The position numbers and the translations under genes were made by a program. Of a DNA stretch of 64,000 nt, positions 18,021 to 27,059 are shown one piece after another. Numbering within the stretch: position 1 is the first letter of the stretch; the number at the start of each line of letters is the position of its first letter. Below the pieces are notes generated by a model. It saw only the letters and a program-made list of their open reading frames with translations. It was not told where the DNA came from and ran no database searches. The DNA comes from Opitutaceae bacterium (GTDB lineage: Bacteria; Verrucomicrobiota; Verrucomicrobiia; Opitutales; Opitutaceae), in NCBI GenBank assembly GCA_028284385.1, contig JANQRT010000052.1:62001-126000 (forward strand), read 5' to 3'.

Positions 18021-20550
18021 TGGTTTGAGAGCTTCTATTTATCGATCGCTTTATGTCGGTAATCGTAAGTGGTTTTGGAAACAGGTTGGCAATGCCCAGG
18101 CTCTTTGCGAAATTCTTTTCCGATGGAATGTCTAGACTCGTCGTTGCGACCCAAGTCGCGTTTTTCCAGGTCTTATTTCTCATTGTTTGCTGGATCCATT
18201 CGAGGCCTTGATTCCTTACGGTTGCTAAGTCGACAATTACGATATCAGGCTCCAGCCTATCAGAGTAGGCGCTGAGCTCATTGGGTAAAGCGACTACCGA
18301 ATTCGAAAACCCATAGCGAAACGTGATATCGGATTCCATCATAGCGATCGTTTCATTCTCGTCTATCACGATGGCTAGATTCGCCTTCGATTGGGATGCC
18401 GAGAGGTCCGCAAGAGTAGTACGGCTTTTTTTGCCCCTACTTATCTTTCGACTCACGGGAAGGGTGAATCCGAAAGTGGATCCTTTTCCAAGCTTGCTCT
18501 GGACTGAAAGGCTTCCTCCATGGAGTCCTACCAGTCTGAATACGATTGCAAGCCCGAGCCCTGTGCCTTCGTATTTCCGGGAAAGACTGTTGTCTAGTTG
18601 GGAAAATGGTTTGAATAACTGGTCTATATCCTGATTTTGGATACCAATTCCATAGTCTTTGACTTGAAATTCGACACGCTCTTCGTCTTTAGAGTAGTTT
18701 ATTGACAAGGACACTGTGGTATTCGATTTCGTGAACTTTATCGCATTGCTAAGCAAGTTCAAGAGTATCTGTCTTAATCGTTTGGGATCTGCTTCTATTT
18801 TGCGGTTTTTCGCTCCCTTCTCAATCTTGCATTTCACATTCCCCTGTATAGCTTGCTGTTGTAGCATTTTGATGGCGACATTGGCTATCTCATTGGGGGA
18901 AGTGGGCGTGAAATTCAAATTCACTTTTCCTTGCTCTATCCGGGAAAGATCTAGGATGTCGGTTATCAAGGATTGCAGATGCTTGCCGCTCTCGTCAATA
19001 ATCGTAAGAAATTCACTTTGTTTGTGATTGATTTTTCCATACGTTTTTTCAAGTAAAACCTGAGTCATGCCGATAATGGAATTCAAAGGAGTTTTCAGCT
19101 CGTGACTGATTTTAGACATGAAGAGCGTTTTGGCCTGATTTGACGCTTGCGCATCGAGGGCCAATTTCCTGGCAGTTTCAATTCCTTTGCGAATCTCCAT
19201 ATTCGATTCTTCCAGTCTGCTTTTCGAATCTTCGAGTTCATCAAAGGCTTCTATAAGCCTGTTTTCGGAATTGATGCGATCGGTTACATCCTGGACAATG
19301 CCAACATATGCAATGATATCACCCTTGTTATCAAGTATCGAAGTTTTCGTTACATCTATAATGAACGTGTCCTGATCGGTTCCTTTCTGGTTATCTGGCA
19401 CAACTACTTTACTGCTGAAATCCTCCTTTCTTAGTTCGCCTAGCGCGTGTTGCAATCCAGCATCTTTAAACAGCGTTTCGATACGACTGCCGATCGCCTC
19501 CTCTTTGGAGGTTTTAAACATGCTCTCCATTTCAGCATTCCATACGCTGACGGCGAACTCCTTGTCGGCTTCCATCACATAGATGCCTACCGGCATTTTC
19601 TCTAGAATGCTTGCGAGAAATCGTTTCTGGGCGCCAACGAGGCGTTCCGCTTCTCCTCGCTTTAGCATCTCCTGCATCAGGTGGCTATTGGCATCCGTAA
19701 GCTGTCTGGTTCGTTTGTCGATCAGTTCCTCGAGTTGACGATTCAAGTTCCGTACCTCTCGTTCTACAGCTTTCCGATGCGTAATGTCTCGTAGGTAGAT
19801 TGCCAATACGCGTTTATTATCGGAATTTATCCATCTGAAATCCACTTCTACGTCGATAAGATCCCCCGTCTTTCGAAGATAGATTTTCTCACGGAGATGA
19901 CTTGGTCTAGCCGAGCTTGCTGCGAGCGTTCCAATTTCCTTATCGATTACATCAGTATCGAGTTGGGAAAGCTCCGAAGCTGTGTATCCAGTAATGCTTT
20001 CAAAAGCATTGTTCGCATAAATGATCCGACCCTCGAGATCGATCCATGCGATACCGGTTTTCGAATTTTCGACCGTTTGCTGGCTATAATTATAAGCTTG
20101 TTTGATGCTCGTGGGACGGAGTCTTTTGGAATGAGCTGCGATCAGTCTTGCCGTTTGATCAACGGTATATTGAGAGCGGTCGTAAATCGCTTGGGCTCCG
20201 TATTGTATCCAACCTTCCAGTTCATCTATTTCCAATCCACTTGAGACAATTAGTAATGGTGTGTGAACTAGATTTTCTTTCGGGGTCTTTTTCGAATCCC
20301 GGTAAAAACAAGCCAGTGAAAAGTCTTTCGGAAACTCATCATGGAAGACCGAAAATCGACCGTAATTCTTGAAGTGCTGAACTGCCAGGTCCCGCTTTTC
20401 CAGAGCCATTTGTAAATCGCTCCCCTCTTTTTGAGGAAATCCGATTAAGGCCAATTTCGATCGATCGATTCGTTGTGCGAGTTGCAATTCCTCCTCTTTC
20501 GAATCAGAAGTTCTTTGGGCGTTTCTAGATTTGGATTTACTGGAACTCAA
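17983..20550 (-). CDS. Hybrid histidine kinase, PAS-PAS-HisKA-HATPase-receiver
   Basis: The 855-residue protein has an N-terminal region of about 130 residues that resembles a receiver but lacks clear catalytic residues. Two PAS domains (about 170-270 and 310-430), a coiled coil, a dimerisation/phospho-acceptor helix with SHELKTPLNSIIG and an ATPase domain with NAIKFTKS and GTGLGLAI follow. A C-terminal receiver has Asp-Glu, an acceptor Asp in VIVDLAT and Lys in FPKPLT. No membrane segment was seen, so it senses a cytoplasmic cue through PAS. The end overlaps the next kinase gene. A TATAAT box lies 64 bases upstream of the start. Confidence 0.87.
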   Translation of the reverse strand: MSSSKSKSRNAQRTSDSKEEELQLAQRIDRSKLALIGFPQKEGSDLQMALEKRDLAVQHFKNYGRFSVFHDEFPKDFSLACFYRDSKKTPKENLVHTPLLIVSSGLEIDELEGWIQYGAQAIYDRSQYTVDQTARLIAAHSKRLRPTSIKQAYNYSQQTVENSKTGIAWIDLEGRIIYANNAFESITGYTASELSQLDTDVIDKEIGTLAASSARPSHLREKIYLRKTGDLIDVEVDFRWINSDNKRVLAIYLRDITHRKAVEREVRNLNRQLEELIDKRTRQLTDANSHLMQEMLKRGEAERLVGAQKRFLASILEKMPVGIYVMEADKEFAVSVWNAEMESMFKTSKEEAIGSRIETLFKDAGLQHALGELRKEDFSSKVVVPDNQKGTDQDTFIIDVTKTSILDNKGDIIAYVGIVQDVTDRINSENRLIEAFDELEDSKSRLEESNMEIRKGIETARKLALDAQASNQAKTLFMSKISHELKTPLNSIIGMTQVLLEKTYGKINHKQSEFLTIIDESGKHLQSLITDILDLSRIEQGKVNLNFTPTSPNEIANVAIKMLQQQAIQGNVKCKIEKGAKNRKIEADPKRLRQILLNLLSNAIKFTKSNTTVSLSINYSKDEERVEFQVKDYGIGIQNQDIDQLFKPFSQLDNSLSRKYEGTGLGLAIVFRLVGLHGGSLSVQSKLGKGSTFGFTLPVSRKISRGKKSRTTLADLSASQSKANLAIVIDENETIAMMESDITFRYGFSNSVVALPNELSAYSDRLEPDIVIVDLATVRNQGLEWIQQTMRNKTWKNATWVATTSLDIPSEKNFAKSLGIANLFPKPLTITDIKRSINRSSQTNERSIHSDHSHR

Positions 20551-20882
20551 GAAATTGCCGAACTATAGGCCGTTGCATTCGAAGCCATTGGCCAAGGTTA
20601 AAATTATCCAAACATTATAGTTTGTCCAACATAGTGGCAAATGGACTTTTCTTCAATCCGCCCTTGCTGGATATCGTAAATTTCCTTGATGAAATCGACT
20701 GTTATCTGTGCATGCGAGATAGAGCTTAGATCGTTTTTGATGGTAATGGCCTGTGATTCGATGATTCAGTGGCCATTTCTGCTTATGCTATTCCAACATT
20801 TAGGTGAAATCGCCCAAAAAAAAGAATGGGCTTCGATGCGATTTTTCTCCAATACCTATCAAATATCCTTTTTATCGCGACT
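20551..20882. other. Intergenic region between divergent genes
   Basis: This 332-base gap separates the kinase pair on the minus strand from the DinB-like gene on the plus strand. Apart from the possible minus-strand promoter at 20614-20640, no convincing gene, repeat or hairpin was seen. An in-frame ATG at 20826 could extend the DinB-like gene into it. Confidence 0.5.
20614..20640 (-). promoter_or_regulatory. Possible sigma-70 promoter of the kinase pair
   Basis: On the minus strand there is a perfect TATAAT at 20619-20614, with TTGCCA at 20640-20635 as a candidate -35 box. The spacer is 15 bases, shorter than the ideal 17. The site lies about 64 bases ahead of the first kinase start. It is a pattern match only. 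Confidence 0.35.
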
Positions 20883-21392
20883 ATGATAGCCTTGATTCGC
20901 GCCAATTGCGAATTCCTTCAACAGGGAATCGAGCTTTTAGAAAAGCACCAGAACTCGTCTTACGCTAACTCCAATCCGTCTACATTCGGATCTAGTATTG
21001 GCGCTCACATGAGACACGTTTTGGACCATTACGGATCGTTCTTGAATGGCGTTTCAGAGGGGGTTATCGACTACGATGATCGCGTTCGCGACACCCTCGT
21101 TGAAAGCAACGTCATGGCAGCTATATCACGGATTCGGGAGATCATCGGCGGTTTAAGGGATCTTGAGGAAATGGCTGACTTGCCGGTTGGGGTGATGGTC
21201 AGCGCATCGGCCAAGGATGAGGAGGAGAAATCAAACTCCTCGTTTGGCAGGGAACTTCAGTTTCTGGTTTCGCATACGGTTCACCACTACGCCCTGATTG
21301 CAATTGCCAGTCGAATGCAGGGAGTGATGCCCAAATCTACATTTGGGGTTGCCCCGTCCACGCTGAAATATTTGCAAGCAACCGGCTCCTGA
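20883..21392 (+). CDS. DinB-like four-helix protein
   Basis: The product of about 169 residues looks like a DinB/YfiT-type four-helix bundle. These proteins often bind a metal through three His residues. Candidates here are His in GAHMRHVLDHYG and the pair in SHTVHHYALI near the C-terminus. The biochemical role is unknown. Start choice is uncertain: ATG 20883 gives a compact protein, while ATG 20826 would add 19 hydrophobic residues and has only an A-rich run upstream. The stop overlaps the start of the next gene (TGATG), so both are probably made together. Confidence 0.7.
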   Translation: MIALIRANCEFLQQGIELLEKHQNSSYANSNPSTFGSSIGAHMRHVLDHYGSFLNGVSEGVIDYDDRVRDTLVESNVMAAISRIREIIGGLRDLEEMADLPVGVMVSASAKDEEEKSNSSFGRELQFLVSHTVHHYALIAIASRMQGVMPKSTFGVAPSTLKYLQATGS

Positions 21393-22105
21393 TGTGCACG
21401 GCTAGCTGGCGTTCCCTCGAGAACGGCTATCGTTTGATCTTCAATCGAGACGAACGGAAGGAACGATCGAGAGCTCGTCCGCCGGAAATACAGACGCTTG
21501 ACCAAGTGACGTGTCTGGCCCCCATTGATACGCAAGCGGGCGGAACTTGGCTGGTCGTAAATGAATTGGGATTAAGCGTTTTCGTGCTCAACTATTATGC
21601 GGCGTTAAAGGATTTTCCCCTTCCCAACAAGACAGCCAGTCGTGGAGAGTTGCCGTTGAAGCTGGGTCAATGTAAGGGTCTAGAAGAGGCCATCGATTTC
21701 CTGAAAAAAATGGATCTTGCTGCCTTTCGCCCCTTTATTCTGGGGATTGTGGATGGCCTTGGGGCAGCGCGATCATTTTCGTGGGATGGATTCTCTCTCC
21801 TAGAAAGAGAGATGGCTACGAATTTCATCACAACGTCTTCCTTTAACACGGCTGCCATTCAATCGTATCGAGAAAATTTATACAATTCATGGAATTCTTC
21901 CAGGCCATTTCTCGAATATCATTTCGATGAATCTCATCCAGATCCCGCTTTCAATCCTCTTATGTCTAGACCTGATGCAGAGACTCACTGCGTTTCAGCG
22001 ATAACGGTTGAGCCGAAAGAGGTGAAATTTGAATACTTCGACAGGGCGAACAGTGGTTTTCTTGAACCTGATACGCTCTACTTGAAACGCCGCGAAATCG
22101 ATTGA
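21392..22105 (+). CDS. NRDE/TANGO2 family protein
   Basis: The 237-residue protein begins with M-C-T and carries the family's N-R-D-E signature in IFNRDERKER, then AGGTWLVVNE. The Cys directly after Met is conserved in this family and has been suggested to act as an N-terminal nucleophile. The human homologue TANGO2 has been linked to heme handling and metabolism, but the bacterial role is unsettled. There is no signal peptide, so it is probably cytoplasmic. It is co-translated with the DinB-like gene and converges on the lipoprotein genes. Confidence 0.82.
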   Translation: MCTASWRSLENGYRLIFNRDERKERSRARPPEIQTLDQVTCLAPIDTQAGGTWLVVNELGLSVFVLNYYAALKDFPLPNKTASRGELPLKLGQCKGLEEAIDFLKKMDLAAFRPFILGIVDGLGAARSFSWDGFSLLEREMATNFITTSSFNTAAIQSYRENLYNSWNSSRPFLEYHFDESHPDPAFNPLMSRPDAETHCVSAITVEPKEVKFEYFDRANSGFLEPDTLYLKRREID

Positions 22106-22165
22106 CGGACAAACTGACGCCCTTGGCATATAACCATTTTATAGATACAAATTCAGAATTTCAGT

Positions 22166-22915
22166 TTAATTCTGCTCCGTTGATGCCGACTCTTGAAGAG
22201 GAGTATTCCTGGCTGGAGCGTTCTTCAAGCCACGCTTAACGAATTTCACAACTTCATCGTCGCTTTTTAGTTCGATCTCTGTACTGGACCCAGTGTCTTC
22301 GCCAATGTAGTCCGTAGCCGATGCGATGAGGATCGGCATGTATTCGCGCAAATTGTCCCCTTTGTCCTCGTTTATCACTCGTACATTCCAAATCTGTTGA
22401 GGTTGAGCGTCTCCTGCCTGATTGACGATGTTTTCCCTTGCCGTAAGCTCGAGGTATTTTTCGACTACAGTCTTGGTGACTACTTTCGATTCGTAGGTAC
22501 TGATGTCGGTTACACGGCTACCCCCTGACAAGCCGATACCTGAACGGCTTCCAAGGCCGCTTCCATTTAGCCCGATGTTGGTTGGGCGATCTACGATTTC
22601 AGCTTCTTGGCGAGGCGCTTTCATGCCGAAATCTACTTCTATCATCATGTCGGCGTCGATCGGATCGACCGCTTCGTACATTCCTTTCCCAGATAGAGCC
22701 GTCTTTATCCATTCCACTGTCTCTTGATATCTTAGATCGGTTGTATCCGTATCAGGATCACTAGGCACGATCACGTACGAGTCGGATTCGCCTAGCGTTT
22801 TGGGATTATTGATGGCGTCCACCTTCATTTCGTAGGTGGAGTTGCACCCTCCTAAACCGACAGCCAGGAGAACGATCAACAGAATCGCTGCTACAGCTGT
22901 TTGGTTTGATTTCAT
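22166..22915 (-). CDS. Lipoprotein, paralogue A of a tandem pair
   Basis: The 249-residue protein has a lipoprotein signal with hydrophobic core and lipobox G-L-G-G-C at residues 20-24, so it should be lipidated by Lgt and held in the envelope. The mature part shares long stretches with the gene upstream, for example VPSDPDTDTTDLR and ALSGKGMYEA, showing tandem duplication. The layout, with an early query-like segment and a later beta-rich part, loosely recalls DUF4136-type lipoproteins, but I do not recognise the family with certainty. It is the third of three lipoprotein genes divergent from the MotA-like cluster. Confidence 0.8.
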   Translation of the reverse strand: MKSNQTAVAAILLIVLLAVGLGGCNSTYEMKVDAINNPKTLGESDSYVIVPSDPDTDTTDLRYQETVEWIKTALSGKGMYEAVDPIDADMMIEVDFGMKAPRQEAEIVDRPTNIGLNGSGLGSRSGIGLSGGSRVTDISTYESKVVTKTVVEKYLELTARENIVNQAGDAQPQQIWNVRVINEDKGDNLREYMPILIASATDYIGEDTGSSTEIELKSDDEVVKFVKRGLKNAPARNTPLQESASTEQN

Positions 22916-23063
22916 TTATCGTTTCTAGGTCTTTTTAATCCTGTTGGTCTAAAATTGGTTTTCGTTCCTCAATAGTCAAGGGCGAGCGATTTCCCTGCCA
23001 TTGTTTCCCGGAAACAAAGCGTGATCCGATGAAACGGCTGATCCGAAAAAATTTCAGGAATCG

Positions 23064-23849
23064 TTAAATTCCCGTTTCGTAAGAAGAACGAGATTCAAGA
23101 TCGAGCTGAGCCTGCTGCGCTCCGTCCAAGCCGTTCTTGACAAACCTCACCGCTTCGTCGTCAGACTTAAGTCTAACTTTCTTTTTTGGCGGTGTATCTT
23201 CACCAATGTAATCGGTTACCGATGCTGCCATAATGGGAAGGTATTCTCTTAGGTCGTCGTTTTCGTCCCCATTTCTCACGCTTACGCTCCAGATTTCCTG
23301 TGGAGGTCTGTCTCCGGTTTCTTCGAGGACGTTTTCCTTCGCCGTGAGTTCGAGATATTTCTCGTTTACGATGACGGATATCAAGCGTTCCTCGTAACCA
23401 ATAAGCTCTCTATGTCTTTGTCCAGGAACACGAATCTGATAAGTGACCACCTGGCCGGTTTTGGGATCGCGAGTCGATACAGTCTGGATCCGATCAGGCT
23501 CTTGGACGGTCGCGAACACTGGTTCTTCAACCACTTTAAATTCTCTTCTGGGAGGCTCCATTCCATAGTCCACCTCAATGACCATGTCGGCTTCGGTTGG
23601 ATCATGGGCTTCGTACATGCCTTTTCCCGAAAGGGCTGTCTTAACCCATTCAATGGTTTCCTGGTGTCTTAAATCGGTGACGTCAGTGTCTGGGTCCCTT
23701 GGAACGATCACGTAGGAATCCGCTTCGCCCGCTTGCGGATTTTTAACGGCATCCACCTCCATTTCATAGGTCGTAGTGCAACCGAAAAGAAATAGACCAA
23801 GGACGGGAAAAAGAAGCAGTTTAAGATAAGTTTTGGGGCGGTCTATCAT
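23064..23849 (-). CDS. Lipoprotein, paralogue B of a tandem pair
   Basis: This 261-residue protein is a close paralogue of the gene downstream, sharing VPRDPDTDVTDLR and ALSGKGMYEA. With the ATG at 23849 the lipobox Cys (F-L-F-G-C) falls at residue 24, as in the paralogue, which is why this start is preferred. A TTG at 23876 in the same frame would add nine residues and overlap the upstream gene. It carries an insert (TVQEPDRIQTVSTRDPKTG and following) not present in paralogue A. The function is unknown, and the envelope location is inferred from the signal. Confidence 0.78.
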   Translation of the reverse strand: MIDRPKTYLKLLLFPVLGLFLFGCTTTYEMEVDAVKNPQAGEADSYVIVPRDPDTDVTDLRHQETIEWVKTALSGKGMYEAHDPTEADMVIEVDYGMEPPRREFKVVEEPVFATVQEPDRIQTVSTRDPKTGQVVTYQIRVPGQRHRELIGYEERLISVIVNEKYLELTAKENVLEETGDRPPQEIWSVSVRNGDENDDLREYLPIMAASVTDYIGEDTPPKKKVRLKSDDEAVRFVKNGLDGAQQAQLDLESRSSYETGI

Positions 23850-23872
23850 TGAACGGGGGGTGCGAGGTCTCT

Positions 23873-24469
23873 TCAAATTTCGCTAGACAGGCTCAAGTCG
23901 GAATTTGCATTGCCTTCGAGCTCTTCCAATTCGCGGCGAAGTCTTTCGGCTTCGGCCAAAGCGTCGCGTTCGCGCTGCTCCATTTCGTCGAGAGTCTTTT
24001 TGCGCTCAAGGGCTGCCGTTCGCTTTGCTTGAAGGGCCTTCAACTCCTCTTCAGCGCTCTCAGCCCTTGCGGTCATTTCGTCTAATTCGGCGTCGGAAAT
24101 TCTAAATCCTTCCGCTATGTCCAGCTCTTCCTGAATCTGGGCCTTTTCCTTGTCCTGATTGCGCTTCTGCACTGCGATCGCCTGGCTATAAGCTCTTTGC
24201 TGAGCTAGCTCGTTCTGACGACGCGCCTCCTTGTTTTGCTGAATAGCGCCAATCGTCGCTCCCACTATGGCTCCCGCTGCGCCAGCTGCCGCGATCGTAC
24301 CTGTGTCGCCTCCTGCCAAAGCTCCGGCTCCGGCTCCCACTAGAGCTCCCGTACCTCCACCCTTGACGGTCTTGGAAGTTGCAGGGCCTGCGCAACCCCA
24401 TTGGAAGACCAAAATCAGGACGGAAACGGTTGCCGCTGCCGTGTTTCTAAATAGTATAGCCCTGTTCAT
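23873..24469 (-). CDS. Lipoprotein with glycine-zipper segment and coiled coil
   Basis: The 198-residue protein has a signal ending in Q-W-G-C (Cys26) and then a Gly/Ala-rich segment (GTGALVGAGAGALAGG and following) of the glycine-zipper kind found in outer-membrane lipoproteins. The C-terminal half is a long charged coiled coil rich in Glu, Lys and Ala. It probably sits in the outer membrane with the coiled coil reaching into the periplasm. It is the first gene of the lipoprotein trio and faces the MotA-like cluster across a 226-base divergent region that holds no other gene. Confidence 0.8.
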   Translation of the reverse strand: MNRAILFRNTAAATVSVLILVFQWGCAGPATSKTVKGGGTGALVGAGAGALAGGDTGTIAAAGAAGAIVGATIGAIQQNKEARRQNELAQQRAYSQAIAVQKRNQDKEKAQIQEELDIAEGFRISDAELDEMTARAESAEEELKALQAKRTAALERKKTLDEMEQRERDALAEAERLRRELEELEGNANSDLSLSSEI

Positions 24470-24695
24470 ACCCTTATTAACTACGCAATCGCCATTGTGA
24501 TTGGATTCGTTGTAAAGACCGTCATACTAACTTTTTTGCTGACCGTTGAAAATTTGCTTTGTTTCTGCAATTTTGCAATGTCGAAAATGGCTTTCGCCGA
24601 GACTTCACATTTAACAATCGAAGACTGGATCTAAAAGGCTGTAGCGCGTACTTTAAGTGAATCCCCGTCTTCCGCAATAACGTAACAGATACAAC

Positions 24696-25547
24696 ATGAA
24701 GAACAAAGGGTTTTTCTCCCAAGATTTTATTGTCCAAGTAGTAGGCCTGATTTTTTCAATCGTTTTCGTCTATTCCGTGTACAGCAATTACATCTGGCCC
24801 AAGGCTAGGAACATAGAGATCACGACTCGATTGCAGGCCAGTCAAAATCCGGACGCTCCTATCGAGACGAATCGTTCCATCGCGGTTATTTTGAAGAATC
24901 ACGAGCAAATGTTCTGTCTTATGCTGATGCTCTGGGCTTCCATTATTATTGGTTACAAGTTTGTCCGCCTGCGTGGGGAACAATCAATGGAGGGCCATCA
25001 ATTTTTAAATATCTCTCGCGGCGAACGCATCATTCCCGAAGAAGCCCTTATCCATCACAAGGACGTTGAGGGGCAGATCCGGCGAAATGGACGATTGCGA
25101 AACAAGATTCTCCCTGACGTCATTTTAGCTGCTCTACATCGATTCGATTCGACGCGCTCGATTCAGGATGCTTCGCATGCTGTTCAAGAGAGGACGGCAA
25201 TGGCTTACGAGCAATTGGAATCCGACCTTTCTCTTGTTCGCTACATAGCCTGGGCAATTCCATCTGTCGGCTTCATCGGAACCGTTCGCGGTATTGGCGA
25301 AGCGCTTTCCCATGCGGACAAAGCCATCAAACTGGGTGACATCAGCGATGTAACGGCGAGCCTGGGTTTGGCCTTCAACTCTACCTTGATCGCTTTGGTA
25401 CTGAGTATTGTCCTGATGTTTTTCGTTCATCTGTTGCAGTCCAAGCAGGAGCATCTGCTGATCGATTTGGAGGACTTCGCGACCAAGAAAGTGGTAGGAA
25501 TGATGAAAAAGCCTGAAAGCGAAGAAAGTAAAATTTCATTTACCTGA
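24696..25547 (+). CDS. MotA/TolQ/ExbB-like proton channel subunit
   Basis: The 283-residue membrane protein has about four transmembrane segments: residues 10-35, 70-90, about 185-205 and 225-250. The last two enclose the family's characteristic part, with AIPSVGFIGTVRGIGEAL and LGLAFNSTLIALVLSIV. In known systems (MotA, TolQ, ExbB, ZorA) five copies surround two partner helices carrying a proton-binding Asp. It opens a four-gene cluster whose last two products have suitable single helices with an Asp. It lacks the flagellar torque-loop features. The call to the superfamily is firm; the cargo of the proton flow is unknown. Confidence 0.85.
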   Translation: MKNKGFFSQDFIVQVVGLIFSIVFVYSVYSNYIWPKARNIEITTRLQASQNPDAPIETNRSIAVILKNHEQMFCLMLMLWASIIIGYKFVRLRGEQSMEGHQFLNISRGERIIPEEALIHHKDVEGQIRRNGRLRNKILPDVILAALHRFDSTRSIQDASHAVQERTAMAYEQLESDLSLVRYIAWAIPSVGFIGTVRGIGEALSHADKAIKLGDISDVTASLGLAFNSTLIALVLSIVLMFFVHLLQSKQEHLLIDLEDFATKKVVGMMKKPESEESKISFT

Positions 25548-25561
25548 GTATCCTTAAATAA

Positions 25562-27031
25562 ATGACGACGTTAGGAATTGAACTAAGCGATGTAGGTATC
25601 CATGCCGTCGTGATTAATGAGGACGGTTCCTCTCGCTCATTGAACCTAGGGAAAGACTCGGAGCGGTATCCTGCTTTCGCTTGCGTGAAGGAGGGGAGTC
25701 TAGTGTTCGGTCCTGAAGCCCAGGAGCTGTCAATGGTTTACCCAAGACGGGCCTGTTCCGAGTTCATCGACGATCTTTCATTCCAGGCAACCGTCTTAGA
25801 AGGCCATAGAGGTCGTCTCACGTATTCGCAGATTGCCTACAGTTTTTTTCAGGAGTTGGTTGGACGAATTCAAGAGGAAGTCGACAACATCGATCACGCC
25901 GTATTGGCAGTGCCCGGACACTATTTGGAATCGAACGAGAAGTCGGAAGAACGACTCGGGTTGCTTTTAGGCATTTTCAATGATTTGGATATTCCTATTG
26001 CCGGGATATTGGACATGGCGGCGGCTTCCCTTTACAGCGAAGGGCTTTGGCATGTGCCTGAAGGCGAATGCATATTCCATGTCGATCTTCTTCTTCATGC
26101 CACGCACATCTCGGTTTTCCACAAGCAGGCTGGGCTTAAGCGCGTTTATTTCGCTCGTCTGCCGCAACACGGCTTTGGAAAGATGCAAGAGCGCTTTTCC
26201 GGAGCCCTAGCTAATCGCTTTTTGCAGCAAACCGCATTCGACGTGAAGGAGGATCGTCGAATTGAGCGGGCGTTCCATGCTCAAACGAGAGAGATGCTGC
26301 TTCATTTGGGGCGTGTGGGCGAGGCGAGTCTGGAAGTGTCGACGCGCGAAAAATCGCGTCAGATGACGATTTCAAAGGAAATCGTGGCTATCGATTTAGC
26401 TCCTCAAGTGAAGATCCTTACCCAAATGCTTCTTCGCGCGGTCAATGATTTCGCAGGAAAGAACGAATCGATTCAAATATGCCTTTCCGAGAGAGCCGCT
26501 GCCATTCAAGGGCTTAAGGAGTCCATTATCTCGCAAGGAATTGGCCAAGTGAATGAGTTGCCTTTGGAGAGCGCCGCTTTTGGAGCGGCAAACTACGGGA
26601 AAGGCTGGGAGGCCGTTAACAACGTCGAAGAGATTCGCGTCGAAACGGGAATCGATCTTGATCAACTTCCTGGAAGCGATAGCGATGCAACGCCTCCCCA
26701 TCTCGGATCCATTCGTTTGATACAAGAGGGTCGTTCCTTGAACCCTACTCATATTGTTTGCGATGGTCTGGCCTACGATTTATCCAAGGAGGAATTCGTA
26801 TTAGGCGTCGGAGAAAGCGAGGACTATGATTTAATGGTCGATCGTCATGAGGGCAGCGCTTCCTTCGAGCTCTGTCGTATCATTAAAATCGAGGACCGTT
26901 GGGTGCTATCCGATTCCAAGGAGGGAACGATCCACGCCAGTTCGCGGTCTGGAATCAAAGCTGGGGACGCTTTGGAGGTCACCCTTCTCGGGCAGGTGAA
27001 GAATCTTTTATTCGTTCACTGCCTTGTGTAG
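25562..27031 (+). CDS. Degenerate Hsp70/actin-fold protein with C-terminal beta domain
   Basis: The 489-residue cytoplasmic protein follows the Hsp70/actin layout: GIELSDVGIHAVV in place of phosphate-1, AVPGHYLES and ILDMAAASLYSEG matching Hsp70 connect segments, and a C-terminal FGAANYG. The phosphate-2 loop reads HVDLLLHATHISVF, without the usual D-L-G-G-G, so ATP hydrolysis may be lost. From about residue 395 there is a beta-rich domain of about 95 residues that may be FHA-like; this is weak. It lies 14 bases after the channel gene and 28 before the first VWA gene, so it probably acts on the cytoplasmic side of that complex. Confidence 0.7.
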   Translation: MTTLGIELSDVGIHAVVINEDGSSRSLNLGKDSERYPAFACVKEGSLVFGPEAQELSMVYPRRACSEFIDDLSFQATVLEGHRGRLTYSQIAYSFFQELVGRIQEEVDNIDHAVLAVPGHYLESNEKSEERLGLLLGIFNDLDIPIAGILDMAAASLYSEGLWHVPEGECIFHVDLLLHATHISVFHKQAGLKRVYFARLPQHGFGKMQERFSGALANRFLQQTAFDVKEDRRIERAFHAQTREMLLHLGRVGEASLEVSTREKSRQMTISKEIVAIDLAPQVKILTQMLLRAVNDFAGKNESIQICLSERAAAIQGLKESIISQGIGQVNELPLESAAFGAANYGKGWEAVNNVEEIRVETGIDLDQLPGSDSDATPPHLGSIRLIQEGRSLNPTHIVCDGLAYDLSKEEFVLGVGESEDYDLMVDRHEGSASFELCRIIKIEDRWVLSDSKEGTIHASSRSGIKAGDALEVTLLGQVKNLLFVHCLV

Positions 27032-27059
27032 CAAAAATTTAAGTACGTTTTTCTAGCCA

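Noticed and set aside
22140..22175. Inverted repeat between the NRDE gene and lipoprotein A
   Set aside because: CAGAATT/AATTCTG is only seven pairs in AT-rich DNA and has no clear T-run; it may be chance.
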